Shown: positions 25,081-37,939, numbered from the stretch's first letter. The stretch: 64,000 nt of DNA from Nymphaea colorata (GCF_008831285.2 NC_045141.1:10524106-10588105), one strand, 5' to 3'. Numbers and translations: made by a program. Notes: generated by a model not told the origin, from the letters alone.

Positions 25081-25339
25081 AGGTTGTTGTTATATATATA
25101 TATATATATATAGTGATTTTGACTTTTTAAAGTCATTCAACCAGTTAAGAGAGTCATTCGATTTGTCATGATAGATCGTTGGTGACAGATATTTCTGTCA
25201 TTTAGTATTAGTTTCTATCTTGTTCTCCATAGTTTTCTTTCAACTGTCATTTAGTATTAGTTTTTATCTTCTCCATAGTTTTCTTTCAACCTTCCATCTG
25301 TAACATACGGTCTTAGTTAAATGGTTGCACCATTCACTT

Positions 25340-25402
<63 letters not shown>
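25081..25402. repeat. TA-flanked repeat with internal tandem duplication
   Basis: A (TA)n tract (about 25090-25113) and a longer one (25343-25402) flank a segment in which TGTCATTTAGTATTAGTTT, TATCTT and CTCCATAGTTTTCTTTCAA occur twice in tandem (about 25196-25290). The same TTTAGTATTAGTTT-like core appears near 21430 and 40040, so this is a dispersed family. Confidence 0.6.
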
Positions 25403-27656
<2,254 letters not shown>

Positions 27657-27664
27657 GTGTTCGA

Positions 27665-28053
27665 TAGGGATGTCAATAAATTTGATTTATATTCGATATT
27701 AGATTGAACTATGCCCATAAAAAATTAAATATGAAAAAAATTTGATGTTCAATTAAAATATTAAATCAGATTCAAATATAAGAAATGACATTCGGTCACA
27801 TTCAGATTCAGATTTAAGAAAATATTGACCGGATTCAGATTTGAATCGAACGTAAGAAATAAATATCCTATACTCAACGCATATAATATTGTTTCGGTTT
27901 GGTTAAAAAACCGGATTTGATTTAGACTATGAGTTTGAATTTTGCATTTGGTCCCAATTTAAATATGAATGCAGATCTGAATATATAAATATAAGAAAAA
28001 ACAGATATGGTAAAATATATACCCAATTTAAATCTAACCCCTTGACATCCCTA
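27665..28053. mobile_element. Miniature inverted-repeat element with 12-bp terminal repeats
   Basis: Left end TAGGGATGTCAA (27665-27676) and right end TTGACATCCCTA (28042-28053) are perfect inverted repeats. Flanks GTGTTCGA and GTGCTCGG agree at six of eight positions, compatible with an old 8-bp hAT target duplication. The AT-rich interior has no coding sequence. A second copy of the family lies at 34649-34831. Confidence 0.75.
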
Positions 28054-28144
28054 GTGCTCGGGTTTGAATATAATGTACTCTCACATGCTTGCCATATCAC
28101 TTAAGAAAAAGAAAAACTATATTTTCTGGATCATAGTACCCATA

Positions 28145-28330
28145 AATGTAGGGGCAGAGGTAAGTGTAGGTAATGTGTAGACAATTGCCCACACGAAGCC
28201 CAAAAAAGTTTTACATGTTTATATTGATATTTTTGAATAAATTTTCTCATTTACTCAAAAATAAAAATTTTATCCCTAGCGCCTCTTAACTAAAATTTTC
28301 TAGTTCCTCTCTCCTGTTGGGAACACATGT
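28145..28330 (+). mobile_element. Decayed hAT-type miniature element, second family
   Basis: Begins TAGGGGCAGAGG and ends near CCTCTTAACTAAAATTTTCTAGTTCC. The same body and 3' end (CCCTTAACTAGAATTTTCTGG) occur at 39437-39605, and related sequence lies around 28858-29200. No clear target duplication. Confidence 0.5.
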
Positions 28331-28732
28331 TCATGTCACTAATAGTAGTGATCTCTCCATTCTTTCATTTTCCATTTTGTCATCATAACGAGAACATGTT
28401 TATATGTCTTTTACAAGAACGAAACGTGGCCATTTCAGTAAATTTGAAAGCGTTCGGCCCGAACATATAACAAGCCTCTGACTTGGTTAGTCAAAGCCAA
28501 ACAATGTAATTTATCTAATTGGGTCCATTAAAGGCTAAAAAATGTCAATGTAGACTGAACGTTAGAAAACAAGCATAGTTCATTTTATTAAATAGTTTAA
28601 AATTGTTCAATAACTAAGTTTTCATATAACAAATAGAAAATCATTCGAAATGCATATATGTGATAGGAGCCAATGCATACTAGACATACTTTTGTTTATT
28701 AAGTTTGAACTTTGAAATGAAAATTAGTGGTC

Positions 28733-28870
28733 TCAACGAGGCATAGTATAGTTGGTAAGGGCGGGGAACACATAAATGAGATGTTCCTGTTCGGCTTCTT
28801 GTAGGTACTATTTTGAGAGACCACTAAAGGTAAGGGTGAACTAACCATCTAGACCTAATGGCAGAGCTGC
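28733..28870 (+). repeat. tRNA-derived SINE-like sequence
   Basis: TAGTATAGTTGG at about 28745 fits the RNA polymerase III A-box consensus TRGYNNARNNGG at every position. GTTCGGCTTC, a degenerate B box, follows about 37 bases downstream, the usual spacing in tRNA-derived SINEs. The 3' end is unclear because another repeat begins at about 28858. Confidence 0.5.
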
Positions 28871-29210
28871 ATTGTGACTGGTATGGGCAGTTGTCCATAC
28901 TATCAGGGGCGGAGGGGGGAGGCGCCCGGGCCATGGCTCGGGTGAGCGCAGAAAAAAAAAATTTATATGTAAAAAATCATTTTTTTTTAGTTTGGCCCGA
29001 TCCGTTGCTCCTCTTGGCCTTACCGTCGCTCCTCTTGGCCCGACCAGCGGATGGTTTGGCCGTCCCTAAGAAAAATCCTGTACTATCCCACTAAATTTAC
29101 TTTATTTGCATATAAAACGTCATTAATTTTTACTTTTTTTTTTCATAAGAGTGTTTATTAAAATTTAAAGTGTTCCTTAGCTAAAAATTTCTGACATAGC
29201 CTAAATCCCT
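28858..29210 (+). mobile_element. Nested hAT-type miniature elements
   Basis: An outer AT-rich repeat starting GGCAGAGCTGC is interrupted at 28904 by a second element whose head is CAGGGGCGGAGG, the classical hAT terminal sequence in plants. The flanks CATACTAT (28896-28903) and TGTACTAT (about 29083-29090) agree at six of eight positions and mark the inner insertion. No transposase is encoded. Confidence 0.55.
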
Positions 29211-30709
29211 ATAGGCAATGAGAGTGAGAGGTCTTTGGCTTTCATTTACTGATGGTGAATTGCTAAGCTTACTCAAAAATGAAAACCACGTATATGTACA
29301 ACGTTGTTGTCATTCACTTATTCAATGTGGGGACTTTCATATACTTGTATTTCTACCAAACGTTGCGAAAAATCTTCCCAGCGCGATATAAATCAACAGA
29401 TTTATGAGTAAGTGGCACAATTAGTTTAAATCTTAACCGATACATATGACATTCAAGGGTGGGTACGTGCCGAACTAAAATTTGCTAAATATGAAAGTGG
29501 TACGGTTGTCTGTCAGAGATCCTTTATTTGACTAAATTCGATCCATACATTTCAATGCTTAACTACTACCACTACTACTACACACACACACACACTCTTT
29601 CTTTTTTTTTTTTTCTCTCTCTCTCTCTCTTTCTCTCTCTCTATTTATATATTATATATATATATAATAATAATAATAATAAAAAAGCTGAAATTTTATT
29701 AGGAAAGAAATGCAAGCTGACACTTTGAGCAAGAGGGAAAAAGTAGAAATAAAACTTTTAATGGGCGAAGCAAATTTGAAGGGAAAGAAAGACAGAGAAT
29801 TTAATAGGTGGAGCAGATTTCTTGCGCAAGGATTCAAAAAATCTGACACCTTCATCAGTCGGAAGCATGAAGGAATTAAAATCTGCCATTATGAGCATCT
29901 CCATGGCCACCCAACTCCAACATCTTCACCCCCTCCCCACATTTATTTGCTGCTGTCAGTAATAAAGTAGGCACCCACCGCTGACCCTACCTGCCTTTTC
30001 AACCTTTTGGACCAAGCAACTAACAAAATATTACCATCTCCCTGTTTCCCACCTCAACAACACCTTCACTTTCATATTCTCTTTCTCTCTTTATATATAT
30101 ATATATATATATATATATGTCTTATCAATAGCTGTTGGTATTTTCAATAAGGATCCAAGCATATGAAAATGTTTAGGCTTCAACTAACTTTTACATGTTG
30201 GCAGAAGCTGAATCCTTTTCACTACATTTTCTCTCCTACTGTAGGACAAAATGATTGCCAACGGACATACCTAAAAAAGCATAAACTTTATAATTGAGCA
30301 AGTAGTCAGATGCGATTTCACAGTGGATGTGTTGCTATCTGTAAATTAAGACATTTTCCTTTTTATATCCATGGCGACAGAGAGAGCCAATCCTCAAGCG
30401 GACCGCCAGACAGACAAACAAGTAATAGGGTTTTGGGAGTTGGGCATCTCTCTCTCTCTCTCTCTCTCTCTAACTTTTCTTGTTACTTTCAAAGGTACAA
30501 TCGACAAGAAAAGCGGGGAAAGAAAATTTGATCTTTTGAAGAGAATGAAAGAGAAAAAGCAGAGCCCCATCCTCTTCCTCTGCTTGTCAATGTCTCTCTG
30601 AAAACAAAGAGAAAAAGGAGTCTCCATTTTTCAAAGATTTGGCGCAGGAGGCTCAGAAAAAGGCTAAAACGGAAGCCATTCTGTCTTTGAGAGAGAAGGA
30701 GAGGGAGTT
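29211..30709 (+). promoter_or_regulatory. Upstream region of the LRR receptor kinase gene
   Basis: This region contains CA and CT runs (29581-29640), a (TA)n tract near 30091-30118, TATATCC near 30364, and a CT run at about 30449-30471 that probably lies in the 5' UTR. A purine-rich GAGAGAGAAGGAGAGGGAG directly precedes the ATG at 30710. The transcription start cannot be fixed by eye. No other gene is recognised here. Confidence 0.45.
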
Positions 30710-33334
30710 ATGGTGGGTAGCTCCATTTGCGTTTGGCGCCTTTGGTTGATGGCTCTGATGGCCGGCCTGGTGAGCGTCGCCGGCATGGAAGACCCCAATA
30801 CCGACGGATACTTCGTCGCCTCCTTCTTCCAGAAGATGGGACTTACGTCTTCGTCGCTCCCCAACGAGAACTTCCGCGACGACGCGCCCACCTGCTCGTG
30901 GAAGGGCGTCGTCTTCTGCGGGATGGCAGGTCGCGTGACGAGGCTGGTAGCCTCCGGCTTCGGCCTCTCCGGCCCCATTCCGGACACTACCGTCGGGAAG
31001 CTCTCCGGCCTCGAGGATCTCGACCTCAGCAACAACTCGGTCTCCGGTTTCTCATCGGATTTCTGGGGTTTGGGAGCTACACTCAGGAGCCTCAATCTGT
31101 CCAGGAATGGGATTTCTGGTTTCCTCCCCAATGACGTCGGCAACCTTGGCTCTCTTCGGGTCCTGGATCTCTCGCACAACAATCTTTCCGGCGAGATTCC
31201 GGCGACGTTCAGCTCTCTTACCACTCTGAAGGTGCTGAACCTCAAGGGCAATGCTTTTGAGGGGAGGATTCCTGGGGGGATCGTGAATTGCGCGGCTCTG
31301 GTTTCTCTCGACCTCTCGTTGAATCGACTGAGCGGGAAAGTCCCCAGTAGGTTCGCGTCTTCGCTGACGGAGCTTAGGGAATTAAACCTCGCCGAAAACG
31401 GCATCGTGGGGAGGGGTTCCGACCTCTTTCTGGGCTTGAAATCCGTCGTCTTCCTCAACGTTTCCGGCAATCAGTTCCAAGGGTCCGTCTCGGGCGCCCT
31501 CTCTCTGCCGTCGTTGCAGGTTCTCGACGTGAGCCGCAACTGGTTTCAGGGTCACATCTCGTCCGCGAATGCGCGGTGGTCGGCGAGCTTGGCGTTTGTC
31601 GACTTGTCGGAAAATCAACTTAGCGGCGACATCTTCATCGCCGGCAGCAAGTCGCTCAAGCATCTCAACCTCGCTCGCAACAGGTTCGCCCGGGGGAGCT
31701 TCCCTCCTGGATTGCTGGAGCTAGCCGGCCTGCAATTCCTGAACCTGTCTGGGACTGGTCTTATTGGAAACCTGCCCACTGGCAAGGAGATGTCCAATCT
31801 CCGCACCCTGGCGGTGCTGGATATCTCGCACAATTTCATCGCCGGAAGGATTCCGAATGGCTTGGAGCGTCTTGAAGGTCTGAACCAGCTGGACTTCTCG
31901 TGGAACAATCTCTCCGGCGAGATTCCACTTCCTCTCCAAGAGAAGCTCCCCAAAATGGGCAGGTTCAACTTCTCCTACAACTTCAAGCTGACAATTTGCT
32001 CTTCCATTTTCCTGCCGCGGTCCTTTCCCTCCTCTTTCCTCGGCCTGAACAGGGGCAGCTGCCCGATTGCCGTGAACCCGAGCGCGCCGAAGACGGGGAT
32101 GACCGAGGGGCAGCCGAAACACAGGGGACTGAAGCTCGCCGTGGCTGTAGTTTTAGCTGCAGTTTGTTTGTTGATGGGTTTGGTGTGTCTGGTCCTCGCC
32201 TGTAGAAGACGACCCAGACTCTGGGCCGTGAAGCAACTCTCTTTCAAAGAAGAACAACCGGCCGTTTCGGGGCCCTTTTCGTTCCAGACGGACTCGACGA
32301 CGTGGGTAGCCGACGTGAAGGTCGCCACCTCCGTTCCTGTGGTCATGTTCGAGAAGCCGCTGCTGAATTACACGTTCGCAGACCTCCTGGTCGCGACCTC
32401 GAATTTCGATCGAGGTACATTGCTCGCGGAAGGGAGGTATGGCCCCGTTTACAGGGGCGTTCTGCCAGGAGGAATGCACGTTGCCGTCAAGGTCCTGGTG
32501 AATTCGGCGTCCGTCGGCGACGAGGAGGTGGCTCAGGAGCTGGAGAGGATCGGCAGAATTAAGCATCCCAATCTGGTTCCGCTGACTGGTTATTGCTTGG
32601 CAGGAGAGCAGAGGATCGCAATCTATGAGTTCATGGATCACGGGAGCCTCCAACGGTGGCTGCATGATCTCCCCATCGGGACTCAAATCACAGAGGATTG
32701 GAGCAACGATACATGGGAGGAAGATGACGGAGGCGGCCGGAGCACCTGGAACGAAGGCGTCACCACCACCTGGCAGTTCAGACACAGGGCGGCATTGGGC
32801 ACGGCCAGGGCGCTGGCATACCTTCATCACGGTTGCATTCCTCAGATCATTCATAGAGACGTAAAAGCGAGCAGCATTTACCTGGATTCTTCATTGGAAC
32901 CCAGATTATCGGATTTCGGGCTGGCCAAGATCACCATGATTGATCTCAAATCCGAGTCTTTGTCCACAAGTTGGTCTGGTTACTTGCCTCCGGAGCTGCT
33001 CGAGTCAGAAGCATATGATGCTGTCAGTCCGAAATCCGACGTTTACGGATTCGGAGTAGTGCTGTTTGAGTTGATCACCGGAAAGAAGCCGGTCGGCGAC
33101 GATTACTCCGATCGGAGGGATACCAATTTGGTTAGGTGGGTTAGAGATCTAGTGAAGAAGAATGACGCCTCGAGCGCAATTGATCCGAAGATTGCAGAGA
33201 CAGGATTAAAGGCGCAAATGGTGGAAGGTCTGAGAATTGGGTATCTTTGTACCGCAGATTTACCTTCAAAGAGACCCAGTATGCAGCAAGTTGTTGGCCT
33301 TCTGAAAGACATAGAACCTTCTGCACATCAATGA
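30710..33334 (+). CDS. LRR receptor-like serine/threonine kinase, At2g24230-type
   Basis: Single-exon, 874-residue plasma-membrane receptor-like kinase. Hydrophobic signal peptide about 1-25, an N-terminal LRR cap with Cys62 and Cys70, leucine-rich repeats about 75-425 (for example LEDLDLSNNSVSG, LRVLDLSHNNLSGEIP), a paired-cysteine region near 430-451, one membrane span about 474-498 and a kinase domain about 569-867. Kinase landmarks: AVK lysine 594, Glu610, HRD 715-717, DFG 735-737, SDVYGFGVVLFELITGKKP. Length, order and the GPFSFQTDSTTWVADVK juxtamembrane signature match the Arabidopsis At2g24230 family, whose ligand is unknown to me. The residue normally Asn after HRDxKxx is Ser722 and the first glycine of the P-loop is Ala573; the family appears to share these, so kinase activity is doubtful. 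Higher GC than its surroundings; intact. Confidence 0.96.
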   Translation: MVGSSICVWRLWLMALMAGLVSVAGMEDPNTDGYFVASFFQKMGLTSSSLPNENFRDDAPTCSWKGVVFCGMAGRVTRLVASGFGLSGPIPDTTVGKLSGLEDLDLSNNSVSGFSSDFWGLGATLRSLNLSRNGISGFLPNDVGNLGSLRVLDLSHNNLSGEIPATFSSLTTLKVLNLKGNAFEGRIPGGIVNCAALVSLDLSLNRLSGKVPSRFASSLTELRELNLAENGIVGRGSDLFLGLKSVVFLNVSGNQFQGSVSGALSLPSLQVLDVSRNWFQGHISSANARWSASLAFVDLSENQLSGDIFIAGSKSLKHLNLARNRFARGSFPPGLLELAGLQFLNLSGTGLIGNLPTGKEMSNLRTLAVLDISHNFIAGRIPNGLERLEGLNQLDFSWNNLSGEIPLPLQEKLPKMGRFNFSYNFKLTICSSIFLPRSFPSSFLGLNRGSCPIAVNPSAPKTGMTEGQPKHRGLKLAVAVVLAAVCLLMGLVCLVLACRRRPRLWAVKQLSFKEEQPAVSGPFSFQTDSTTWVADVKVATSVPVVMFEKPLLNYTFADLLVATSNFDRGTLLAEGRYGPVYRGVLPGGMHVAVKVLVNSASVGDEEVAQELERIGRIKHPNLVPLTGYCLAGEQRIAIYEFMDHGSLQRWLHDLPIGTQITEDWSNDTWEEDDGGGRSTWNEGVTTTWQFRHRAALGTARALAYLHHGCIPQIIHRDVKASSIYLDSSLEPRLSDFGLAKITMIDLKSESLSTSWSGYLPPELLESEAYDAVSPKSDVYGFGVVLFELITGKKPVGDDYSDRRDTNLVRWVRDLVKKNDASSAIDPKIAETGLKAQMVEGLRIGYLCTADLPSKRPSMQQVVGLLKDIEPSAHQ

Positions 33335-34648
33335 AGAAAATTATGGAATTTCCTTTTTTTCTTTTCTTCCGATGGATATGGGAATCATTCTTCTTCTTAG
33401 CGATTCCTGCATCGATATTGCTGACGTTGGAAGGAAGGTTGAAGAGTAGGAAGAAATGTGGTAATTAAGCAGTAATGGACCCCAAAGATATTTCAGCCAA
33501 AAAATGGTAGTCTTTTTCTCGAAGACACATGAATTCATTTCAGGGGATGCCACCATCATTCTGTTCTTGGCTACTGCTGATATTGTCCATGTAGGTATAG
33601 AAAGGCGTTGATACTCACTCTCTCTCTTTTTCTCTTTCTCTTCGTTTCTCCTTTGCTTCGTTTATTGATTACTCTTTTGAGGTGGAAGAAATTGTACAGT
33701 GGTTAGTGCGATTTCATGGAAATTTATACTAACTTGGATGTTGTTCCTTTTTGTTTAAACTGCATTTTTTTCGCTTTTTCCGTCTGAACATAAACAAATG
33801 GCTGCTCTACTTTCTTCATTTCCTTTGTCATGAATCTTTTAAATACCTTAGCGTTAATGGATTGATGAAAAAGAGGTGGCATAATCTAGTTGACTTAAAG
33901 TTAAACTCCATCTTGATCCTTTAGCTCTGTGGTGTTCTCTAGAGTGTGTACCAGCTAGACGAAGCATTTCAGCCAATATATTCTTGCACAGTTGCAGCTC
34001 ACACAGTTATCATGCGTGACGTGATATTGAGAAAGCATAGTCTTGTATGAACAAGCGATATTCTTGGAGGACTTCGGTGTAGCAAGTTTGCTTAAGACTC
34101 GATGGCTCAAGGAACTGTTGCTGAATAACAAGTTTCAGTTTACGTTGACGTATGCAAATGCACAGTAGATAGCATAGAGTTAGCCCTTCAGTTTTGATGG
34201 TTGGTGGCTGCCGGTCGCTTTTGGCCGTTTCTTAAAAAGTTTGACGGTATAGAAAGAGTTGGAATGTTTTAAAAGTTATATGAATAAATATAAATCATAA
34301 AAGTTTTTGTAGATTGAATTTTATGAGAAAGGCACTGAAACTATGGGTTCTTAGAAACATAAGACCCGATGGACGTTTCAATTGTATTCGAATCAAAGGT
34401 ACTATTACATTTGAATTTCATTAATTAGATTTTAGGAATCAGCAACGCAGCCGCTACCAAACTTTAGATCTTCATATAATTTAGGTTCCTCATTTTAAAT
34501 TTTTTTGATTTCTTTCTAATTGTAAGTTCCATAGAGGTAACATCTATGCACAGTTTAACTTATCAAACACTGCTCAAAGATGTTGAACCAACTGACATGT
34601 ATTCGACATGACAGACAGCTGGATGATAGACAGCTGGATGACCGAACT
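33335..34648. other. 3' region of the receptor kinase gene and intergenic DNA
   Basis: The first few hundred bases probably hold the 3' UTR. No clear AATAAA-type signal could be assigned. At 34613-34641 the phrase GACAGCTGGATGA is tandemly duplicated. No gene recognised. Confidence 0.4.
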
Positions 34649-34831
34649 TAAGGATGTCCATGTCAATGGATTGGATTCAATTATATATCCTTGCATTTGC
34701 ATTTGAATTCAATCCAATGTCATTTTTAAAATTCGATCTAATTTCTTAATCGGGTAGACTTTTTTTTTCTTCATATTGGATTTTCTCAGTTCCATCAAAT
34801 CTGATTTAAATCGCATATATTAACATCCCTA
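34649..34831. mobile_element. Second copy of the GGGATGTCAA miniature element
   Basis: Left end TAAGGATGTC and right end complement TTAGGGATGTTA resemble the 12-bp ends of 27665-28053, and the interior has the same ATTGGATTCAATT-like AT-rich text. Ends are decayed and no target duplication is seen. Confidence 0.55.
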
Positions 34832-35365
34832 ACTAAATCGATAACCATCCATGGAAAACAGAGAAGAAGATCAACACGTACTTTACGCCAGTGAATTTTT
34901 TTTTTTTTGGGACAAAACTGGTCAACAAGGATGTGACCATCTGCAGAGCTGGTTGCTGGGACGTGACACCGGAAAGGCTGCAAAAAACAATAGAAAATAA
35001 CGGTTTGAATACTTTTTGGCTTATAAATCCTGTCTTTTATATGCAAAAAACAATTATTTTATAATGTGGTATGTAATAATGCATATGGTAGGATCTTGTG
35101 GAGTTGGATATGCGGGTAGTGACAAAAATATGGTGTCATGAAGGGAAGTGCCAAGAAAGGCCATACATTGTGGCTGTTACTGTCGAACCTTATAATATTT
35201 TAGTCATCAATGGAAGTCATGTAAGCACTGCAGTATGAAAACAAGCGTTGGACTAATGTGACTCATGACATAATTAAGTCAGCAGAGACGACCTGCAAAA
35301 GCAAGAATCTTTGCCTTCAAAGCCGCAAGTCGTCTTCTGCACACACTATAAATCAGTTAGGTGGC
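34832..35365. other. Intergenic DNA, no gene seen
   Basis: No supported feature. Confidence 0.45.
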
Positions 35366-35757
35366 CATAAAATTAAGGTTGGATACTGGGCCGGGCTGCC
35401 ACAAGGTGTCCGGTCTGACTCAGGCTGGGAAAAAGGAACTCAGGCTGGTTCGATAATTTAATTGGCTGGTTCAGATGGGACCGATGAGCTCAATTCGGGC
35501 TTGATGATTGGATTTTTAATTTTTTTATTATTTATATATATATTTGTAAAATTTTATTATAATTAATTATATTTACATATTATTTTATATTTAAAAATAT
35601 ATTTTTAAATTTAAACTGTTTGGGTCCAGGCCGGGCTCAGGTTTTTCGAGTCGGGCTGGGCCCAAGCCCGGTTTTTGGATGTCGGGCAAGCTCGGACCCA
35701 ACTCGTTATCGGGTTGGACCCGGCCGGGTCGGCCCAATGTCCAGGCTTACATAAAAT
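35366..35757. mobile_element. hAT-type miniature element with GC-rich ends and perfect 8-bp target duplication
   Basis: Element 35374-35749 begins TAAGGTTGGATACTGGGCCG and ends with the complement of TAAGCCTGGACATTGGGCCG, an imperfect inverted repeat of about 20 bases. It is flanked by identical 8-bp repeats CATAAAAT (35366-35373 and 35750-35757). GC-rich GGGCCGGGC-type arms enclose an AT-rich core (about 35510-35620). No coding sequence. Confidence 0.88.
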
Positions 35758-36448
35758 AGAGGAAGCCCAAGATGCTTTAGGAGCTCCTCTTCAGGCCATC
35801 CCAATACCTAATCGATCAACACCCAAACGGTATTGTCATTTGTCTCCAATAAATAAAGGCTTCTCGTTATTGACCAAAGGGCCACCATGGGCTTCAAGAG
35901 TACTAACTAAAAGTGCACAACTCAGGTTGCCAAGAATTGAGGTAACAACGCACACCTCAATGATTCACATGAATTATCTTAAGTAGAGCGGTATACAACT
36001 CATAACGCCAACCCCTACTGATACAAATATAGAAGGGCATAAATTACAACAAATAAATGAGAAAATTATTTAGCACGAGATAATAGGGAGTTAACAGCCA
36101 TCCTAAGTTATGCCATCCAGCATTCTTACCAAATCTGAAAGGTTTTGAATCTGACGCTATCTTTTAACAGTTTCTTTTACATCCCCTGTCAAGTTGAGTG
36201 TGGGTTTACTCGCTTGAAGATTGGTGCGAGACATTTCAAGTTTGAAAGTGTGAAGGGATTTGTTAAGTCCATCAGTGAGCTGTTCATCAGATTTAATAAA
36301 ACTGGCATGGAGATGTTCTTGTTTGACATGATCATGTACAAAGTGAAAATCAACCTCAATATGCTTTGTATGGGCACCGAAAACTAGACTGAAAGCCAAA
36401 TATAAGACCCCAATATTGTCACACCAATCTTCAGGAGGCTGAATAATA

Positions 36449-36788
36449 GGCATGCCCAGGGACAAAGCCAAGGTAGGCCCACATAGGTCCTTGCCCCACT
36501 AATTTAAAAAAAAAAATGTAAATTTTAAAAAATTTCACTTGTTCTATATAAAATTTTTGAAATGATATTTCGGCATTAATCAAAATTTAGAAACTTAAAT
36601 TCAGCCCGCCTCATGAAAAATTTCTGGCTCCTTCAAACTATAGGGATAGGGAGGAAGTTACTCGACCTCGACAACAAGGAGAGGGAGTAGAGCTGGAATA
36701 AAGGAAAGAAATGCTGCTTTCAACCACTTTGCTCGTGACATGACGCCTTTCAAGGTCAGCATTGAAATTCGCCTTGGCAGAACATGCC
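36449..36788 (+). mobile_element. hAT-type element inserted in copia RNase H, with CATGCC duplication
   Basis: CATGCC at 36451-36456 recurs at 36783-36788, and the copia reading frame resumes across the two copies, so the 326 bp between them are an insertion. The insert starts CAGGGACAAAGCCAAGG, as in the element at 22401, and contains the family body TATATAAAATTTTTGAAATG and ATGAAAAATTTCTGGCTCC. The duplication could be 8 bp (GGCATGCC versus AACATGCC). The last 140 bp of the insert have no match in the other copies here. Confidence 0.72.
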
Positions 36789-37017
36789 TAATTCGTCAAA
36801 TAAGGACTTCAACCATATCAATTCACAGGCAGCTTTAGCAAGAGCTTTGTCTTTGGATTGGGCACTATATCTGACCATGGTTTGTTCTTTTTTGGGTCCT
36901 CATGAGATAGCATTTGAGCCAAGAAAAATAATAAATCCCCAATAGATTTTTGATCTTCTTGGTTGCCTGCCCAATGGGCATCATGTAAGAATCGTCTGGT
37001 GGACCGGCATATTTCAA

Positions 37018-37446
37018 TGAGGAATTTCAGACATTATGGCTATCTTAATGTAACTATTCGATTAAGTGATTACATTTTAAGATATCACGTCATTTAATAT
37101 GGTATGATGTATTTTTATAATGTATAAATATCTGTACGCAATTACAGACTCTTTGATGGGTTGAATCTGTAATTGCTCTTAATATAAAAGGGTAGTGGTC
37201 CTTCGGGTCGTGCAGAGAGCAAAAGTGAGACTTGAAATGTCACTTTTTATGGTTGTCTCTTCTCCATCTGAGAGAAACCGCATGTGCTCTGCACAGACCC
37301 TAGAAGATCCTACTGCGATCTCACTGTCCAGTTGTTCAGATGAATTTAGGTACGCTTCCGCTACAGTTAAAGTATTGATTCATGAACAAAATCTTGTTTT
37401 AGGGCATATTCGTTTTTTGTGTATGCACGAGGAAATCTCTCCAACA
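37018..37446 (+). repeat. Possible solo LTR inserted in the copia fragment
   Basis: Fills a gap in the copia reading frame. It has a TATAAAAG box near 37183-37190, followed by a GGTCCTTCGGGTCG segment and a U5-like TTAGGTACGCTTCCGCT, and ends CTCTCCAACA at 37446. An 11-bp perfect hairpin, GCAATTACAGA with its complement (37138-37148 and 37166-37176), lies just upstream of the TATA box. Left end and target duplication are uncertain. Confidence 0.4.
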
Positions 37447-37939
37447 CATCAAAGCCACCAAGACATAATGGAGCAGAAGATGGTTAGAAACACAATCCAT
37501 AGTCCATAGTACCTTTTAGGTACCGTAAAATTCTTTTGAATAAACTCCAATGTGCATTGGTGGGACAATGCATATGTTGGGTCCTGCGATAACAAAAAAA
37601 GGCAATGTCTGGTCTTGTAAGTGTAATATACTGCAATGCTCCAATCAGTACAAATAAGGGTCACGGAAAGGGGTGGAATCTTCATATGGACTCTTAGGCA
37701 TCGCAGCAGGGTTCACACCTTCATGCTTGGCACATTTCAAACATTGCGAATGTAAGTTTTTTGAGATAATGTTATCTTTTTTCCTTGGTGAATAACCATC
37801 AAAATATTGATAATCAAGTCTACCTGCCTCAACAGATTTTTTTTTTTTTTTTTGGAAGCCTTTGGACCAGTTAATGAACTCAAGAAATTTTCCAAGTCCA
37901 AGTACTCCAACCAATGTGCATGGAAGGCTGCCCATTTAC

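Larger units (their letters stand above)
36157..37700 (-). pseudogene. Ty1/copia pol fragment (C-terminal RT and RNase H), broken by insertions
   Basis: The minus strand encodes, from right to left, GALQYITLTRPDIAF then CPTNAHW and KRILRYLKGTM (about 37660-37505), DAHWAGNQEDQKSIGD (about 36985), AKAACELIWLKSLFDELGM (about 36840-36784), and DWCDNIGVLYLAFSLVFGAH with TKHIEVDFHFVHDHVKQEHL (36430 downwards). These are the end of copia RT and the RNase H domain. Two gaps match insertions: about 430 bp between the RYLKGT and DAHWAG parts, and about 326 bp between ELGM and the PIIQPPEDW part. Frameshifts add to the decay. Confidence 0.82.

Noticed and set aside
30664-32854. Long minus-strand and alternative-frame open frames across the receptor kinase gene
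   Set aside because: They are shadows of a GC-rich coding exon; only the plus frame shows domains.
35675-35986. 103-codon plus-strand open frame
   Set aside because: Its start lies in the GC-rich arm of a hAT miniature element; no domain.
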